The notes under the pieces were generated by a model that made no database searches, was not told the DNA's origin, and saw only the letters and a program-made list of their open reading frames with translations. DNA of 7,897 nucleotides from a bacterium (lineage in GTDB: Bacteria > Planctomycetota > J058 > JACQDU01). Below are positions 6,044 to 7,897 of this stretch, in pieces. Each line of letters begins with the position of its first letter. Position 1 is the stretch's first letter. The position numbers and the translations under genes were made by a program. The DNA lies in the NCBI GenBank assembly GCA_016200955.1, contig JACQDU010000050.1, positions 1-7,897 of the forward strand, written 5' to 3'.

Positions 6044-6385
6044 ATGCTGAATCTCAAGAACCTCTGGTCGCTGCCCCTCGCCGCAACCCTCCTGTTCTCG
6101 AGCGTCCCGACGGCGTTCGCCGCCGGCGGGCACTCGAGCCGTCCCGCCCCCGCCACCCGGGTCGGCGGCGCCGACAAGTCCCAGGAGCCCGCCCAGGAGT
6201 CGAGGGCGCAGAAGAGCCGGAAGGCCCACTCCGCCAAGGCCGGCAAGAAGAGCAAGAGGGCGAAGCAGGGCCGGAAGGCGCGCAAGAACATGAAGAAGGC
6301 GGCCAAGGGCATGAAGAAGGCGACGAAGACCCGTCGCCACGGGAAGCCCGCGTCGGTCAAGACGCACGCTCACGCCGCTCGGTAG
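6044..6385 (+). CDS. Small secreted lysine/alanine-rich basic protein
   Basis: A 113-residue protein with no recognised domain. The N terminus is a good Sec signal peptide: LNLKNLW, then a hydrophobic core (about 9-19, LSLPLAATLLF region), and a VPTAFA cleavage signature, with cleavage predicted after about residue 26. The mature part is very basic and low in complexity. It opens with a Ser/Pro/Gly stretch (AAGGHSSRPAPATRVGG), followed by repeated Lys/Arg/Ala blocks such as KAGKKSKRAK and KKAAKGMKKATK. It has no cysteines and ends HAHAAR. Such composition resembles histone-H1-like tails but here is exported, suggesting binding to anionic envelope polymers or nucleic acid; that is inference only. 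AAGGAGA at 6028-6034 lies 9 bases before the ATG. The gene is monocistronic, framed by terminators at 5943-5989 and 6402-6450. Other frames across this stretch show no homology I recognise. Confidence 0.75.
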   Translation: MLNLKNLWSLPLAATLLFSSVPTAFAAGGHSSRPAPATRVGGADKSQEPAQESRAQKSRKAHSAKAGKKSKRAKQGRKARKNMKKAAKGMKKATKTRRHGKPASVKTHAHAAR

Positions 6386-6401
6386 CACAGGAGACGTTCT
6401 G

Positions 6402-6450
6402 CCGCGCCCCGGCGCGACCCACCCTCGCGCCGGGGCGCGGTCTCTCTTTG
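6402..6450 (+). terminator. Strong Rho-independent terminator
   Basis: A perfect 15-bp GC-rich stem has arms at 6402-6416 and 6426-6440 around a 9-base loop (ACCCACCCT). The T-rich tail TCTCTCTTTG follows. It starts 17 bases after the stop codon of the lysine-rich protein. Confidence 0.88.
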
Positions 6451-6489
6451 CCGCCTCGCCCGTCCTTCCACGCCCTCGCGGGATCGTTG

Positions 6490-6506
6490 TAAGATCGCGT
6501 GAGAGG
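6490..6506 (+). promoter_or_regulatory. -10-like element and ribosome binding site of the ferredoxin gene
   Basis: TAAGAT (6490-6495) matches TATAAT at 4 of 6 positions. It lies in the short gap after the 6402-6450 terminator, where a promoter is needed, but no good -35 box is found 16-18 bases upstream. GAGAGG (6501-6506) is 6 bases before the GTG at 6513 and supports that start. The leader would be very short. Confidence 0.35.
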
Positions 6507-6512
6507 CCGGAA

Positions 6513-6869
6513 GTGAGCCGATTCACGCACCACATCTTCGTCTGCACGAACGAGCGCCCCGACACGGACACGCGCGGGTGCTGCAAGCAGAAGGGCTCGC
6601 AACACGTCGTCGAGGCCTTCAAGGCCGAGATCCACAGGCGAGGCCTGAAAGGGAAGGTCCGCGCGAACTCGTCGGGCTGTCTCGACAATTGCGCTCAGGG
6701 CGTCTCGGTCGTCGTTTACCCCGAGGCCGTGTGGTACGGCGGCGTCCAGGTGAGCGACGTCGTCGAGATCGTCGAGAAGCACATCGTTGGCGGCGAGCCC
6801 GTCGAGCGGTTGCAGCTCTACCGGGACAAGGCCCGGGGAAAAGAGCTCCCGGGGTTCGGGTTCGCCTAG
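6513..6869 (+). CDS. Thioredoxin-like [2Fe-2S] ferredoxin
   Basis: A complete 118-residue protein of the thioredoxin-fold (Shethna/NuoE-like) [2Fe-2S] ferredoxin family, a cytoplasmic electron carrier. It opens with HHIFVCTNERPDTDTRGCCKQKG. Its cluster ligands are Cys11, Cys23 (or the adjacent Cys24), Cys56 and Cys60; the latter pair lies in SSGCLDNCAQG. The segment VVVYPEAVWYGGVQVSDVVEI (66-86) and the following VEKHIVGGEPVERLQL are characteristic of these stand-alone ferredoxins. The start is GTG at 6513, chosen because GAGAGG lies 6 bases upstream and because homologues begin a few residues before the HIFVC segment. The gene stands alone, 63 bases after the preceding terminator and converging on pus10. 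Its redox partner is not evident in the window. Confidence 0.9.
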   Translation: MSRFTHHIFVCTNERPDTDTRGCCKQKGSQHVVEAFKAEIHRRGLKGKVRANSSGCLDNCAQGVSVVVYPEAVWYGGVQVSDVVEIVEKHIVGGEPVERLQLYRDKARGKELPGFGFA

Positions 6870-7175
6870 GACGACGCTCGGTTCGGTGGGGCTCTCCGGG
6901 AAAGCCCCCGAATCCGCGGCCCGGAGGGCTTGCGGGCTAGAGTGGATGACGAGTGGTACCCCGCCCCCGGGTCTCGAGTTTTCTCGGAGAGCCGGTTCCT
7001 CGCAGCTTCCCTCGCCTTTCTTCCGCTTCGGACGCGACCTCGCTCCCCGTCTCCCGCTCACTTCCTCACGGCAAGCTCACTCACAAGATCGCTCCTCCGT
7101 TCCGGCTTGCGTCCTCGCGGCAAGCTCGCTCACAAGATCGCTGCCTCCGTTCCGGCTCGCGTCCTCGCGGCAAGC
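6870..7175. other. 306-base convergent spacer
   Basis: I find no credible gene here. The left part has an imperfect hairpin, GGGGCT (6888-6893) with AGCCCC (6903-6908), extendable through TTCG/CGAA past a bulge. It has no T-run and could be a weak terminator for the ferredoxin gene. The right part (about 7045 onwards) is a degenerate tandem repeat that continues into the end of pus10. Confidence 0.5.
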
Positions 7176-7193
7176 TCACTCACGACGATCGCT
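7069..7193. repeat. Tandem repeat, about 49-base unit, 2.5 copies
   Basis: Unit 1 is 7069-7117 (49 bases) and unit 2 is 7118-7167 (50 bases). They differ by only two substitutions and one inserted G. A partial third unit, 7168-7193, repeats the first 25 or so bases (CGGCAAGCTCACTCAC and on) with minor changes. A diverged half unit may precede it from about 7045. Unit 1 contains the arms GCAAGC (7071-7076) and GCTTGC (7105-7110). The partial unit runs into the 3' end of the minus-strand gene. Confidence 0.8.
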
Positions 7194-7897
7194 CGCTCTC
7201 GGAGCGCCCAGCACCTCCTCGTCCTCCACGAGGATCTCGAGCACATCGAGCTCGACCACCGAAGCCGCGACCCCGAGCGCTTCCGCGACCGACGGAGCAG
7301 TCCGCCCGGAGTCGCCGGAGACGAGCTCCTTCACGTAGGTCCCCGCCTCGGCCACGACCAAGAGCTCGAGAGCCCCGCCCGGGAGGAGCGCCGCCCGGAG
7401 CTCGAGCACGCGCCGCGGCCTCACCTTGTCCGCCCGACGTCGGAGCACGCGCTCGGGAGTCCTCTGCCGGATCTCCGCGCCCCGGAAAGTCCCCTCGAGC
7501 GCATGGACCCTCTCCGGCTCGACGGGCGCCCCGACCTTCACGAGAGCGCGGTAGCGCTTCGGCGGGTCGAGCGCCTTGAGCCGCGCGACGACCTCCGCCG
7601 GCACGACCCGCAGAGGCGAGACTGCCACGCGCTCGCGCGAGCGCTCGGAGGTCGCTCTCGCGGCGGCCGCGAGGTCGACCTTGCGCGAGCGCGGTTCGGA
7701 GAGCTCGACGACGAACGGCCTCCCGCGCCCGAGCGTGCGCGCGTCCACGTCCTCGCGGCCCATCCCGTGGAGGACGGCTCGCGCGGCGCGGAAGCTCTCG
7801 GCGAGCGGGCCTCCGAGGAGGTCCTCGACGCTCTCCTCGTGCGTCCGGCCGGTCCCGCCGCAGACGGCGCAGCCCGCGCCCCGGCAAGCCCGGCAGT
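7176..7897 (-). CDS. pus10: Pus10-type tRNA pseudouridine synthase, partial (N terminus beyond window)
   Basis: On the - strand the frame is open from the right edge (first full codon at 7895-7893) to the TGA at 7178-7176, 239 residues. It begins with a CRACRGAGCAVC cysteine cluster (CxxC-x4-CxxC) followed by GTG and EESVEDLL. The catalytic block HGMGREDVDARTLGRGRPFV comes next, whose RED aspartate is the expected nucleophile. After it come KRYRALV, QRTPERVLRRRADKVRPR and AGTYVKELVSGDSGRTAPSV, then a final LDVLEI segment. This order is that of archaeal Pus10, which makes pseudouridine 54 and/or 55 in tRNA. It matches no bacterial TruA, TruB, TruD, RluA or RsuA pattern. An ATG at 7763-7761 would drop the cysteine cluster and is not the real start; about 150-200 N-terminal residues should lie outside the window. 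The last residues (SDRRE) and stop codon lie in the tandem repeat. The family call is firm. Confidence 0.92.
   Translation of the reverse strand, partial: CRACRGAGCAVCGGTGRTHEESVEDLLGGPLAESFRAARAVLHGMGREDVDARTLGRGRPFVVELSEPRSRKVDLAAAARATSERSRERVAVSPLRVVPAEVVARLKALDPPKRYRALVKVGAPVEPERVHALEGTFRGAEIRQRTPERVLRRRADKVRPRRVLELRAALLPGGALELLVVAEAGTYVKELVSGDSGRTAPSVAEALGVAASVVELDVLEILVEDEEVLGAPRASDRRE

Noticed and set aside
7069..7193. CRISPR array.
   Set aside because: The units are directly adjacent with no unique spacers of regular length between short identical repeats, and no cas genes are nearby.
6787..7579. Plus-strand ORFs across the spacer and the pus10 region (6787-7338, 6953-7579).
   Set aside because: They read through the tandem repeat and the antisense of pus10. 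Their Ser/Arg-rich translations reflect the repeat, not a conserved protein.
7180..7887. Minus-strand 235-residue ORF overlapping pus10.
   Set aside because: It is in a different frame from the Pus10 motifs and its Arg/Gly-rich translation has no recognisable domain.

Overview
The window is a strongly GC-rich, gene-dense stretch of what looks like a bacterial chromosome. Genes are packed on the + strand with short gaps, many begin close behind GAGAGG or AAGGA-type ribosome binding sites, and there are good hairpin terminators and at least one sigma70-like promoter. The codon usage is dominated by CTC, GAG, GCG and GAC. I cannot place the organism from sequence alone. A soil or sediment Acidobacteriota- or Myxococcota-like bacterium is a guess.

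Layout. Position 1-307 is the 3' end of a TPR-repeat protein. A promoter at 348-376 then leads into a tight + strand cluster: enoyl-CoA hydratase (407-1195), thiolase (1205-2413), a LeuC-type dehydratase large subunit (2454-3666) and a LeuD-type small subunit (3663-4223). Gaps in this cluster run from a 4-base overlap to about 40 bases. After a 132-base spacer come a peroxiredoxin (4356-4820) and an RluA-family pseudouridine synthase (4836-5894). A structured intergenic region ending in a probable terminator (5943-5989) follows. Next is a small secreted lysine-rich protein (6044-6385) with its own upstream inverted repeat and a textbook terminator, then a thioredoxin-fold [2Fe-2S] ferredoxin (6513-6869). 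The last 306-base spacer carries a roughly 49-base tandem repeat. On the - strand, running off the right edge, is a clear homologue of Pus10, the archaeal/eukaryotic tRNA pseudouridine synthase.

Function. The enoyl-CoA hydratase and thiolase suggest acyl-CoA beta-oxidation or acetoacetyl-CoA chemistry. The neighbouring LeuC/LeuD pair would form a [4Fe-4S] isopropylmalate-type hydro-lyase. As written, the large subunit is broken: about 40-45 residues of the family are missing and the frame changes at about 3150. This is either a real pseudogene or an assembly or sequencing defect.

Points most worth a second look: (1) a Pus10 gene in an apparently bacterial context; (2) a roughly 43-base G/C-run palindromic repeat present in the same relative reading frame in both leuC and leuD, adding a GGxGGTESPR peptide to each protein; (3) the internal deletion in leuC; (4) the tandem repeat whose last unit supplies the pus10 stop codon.
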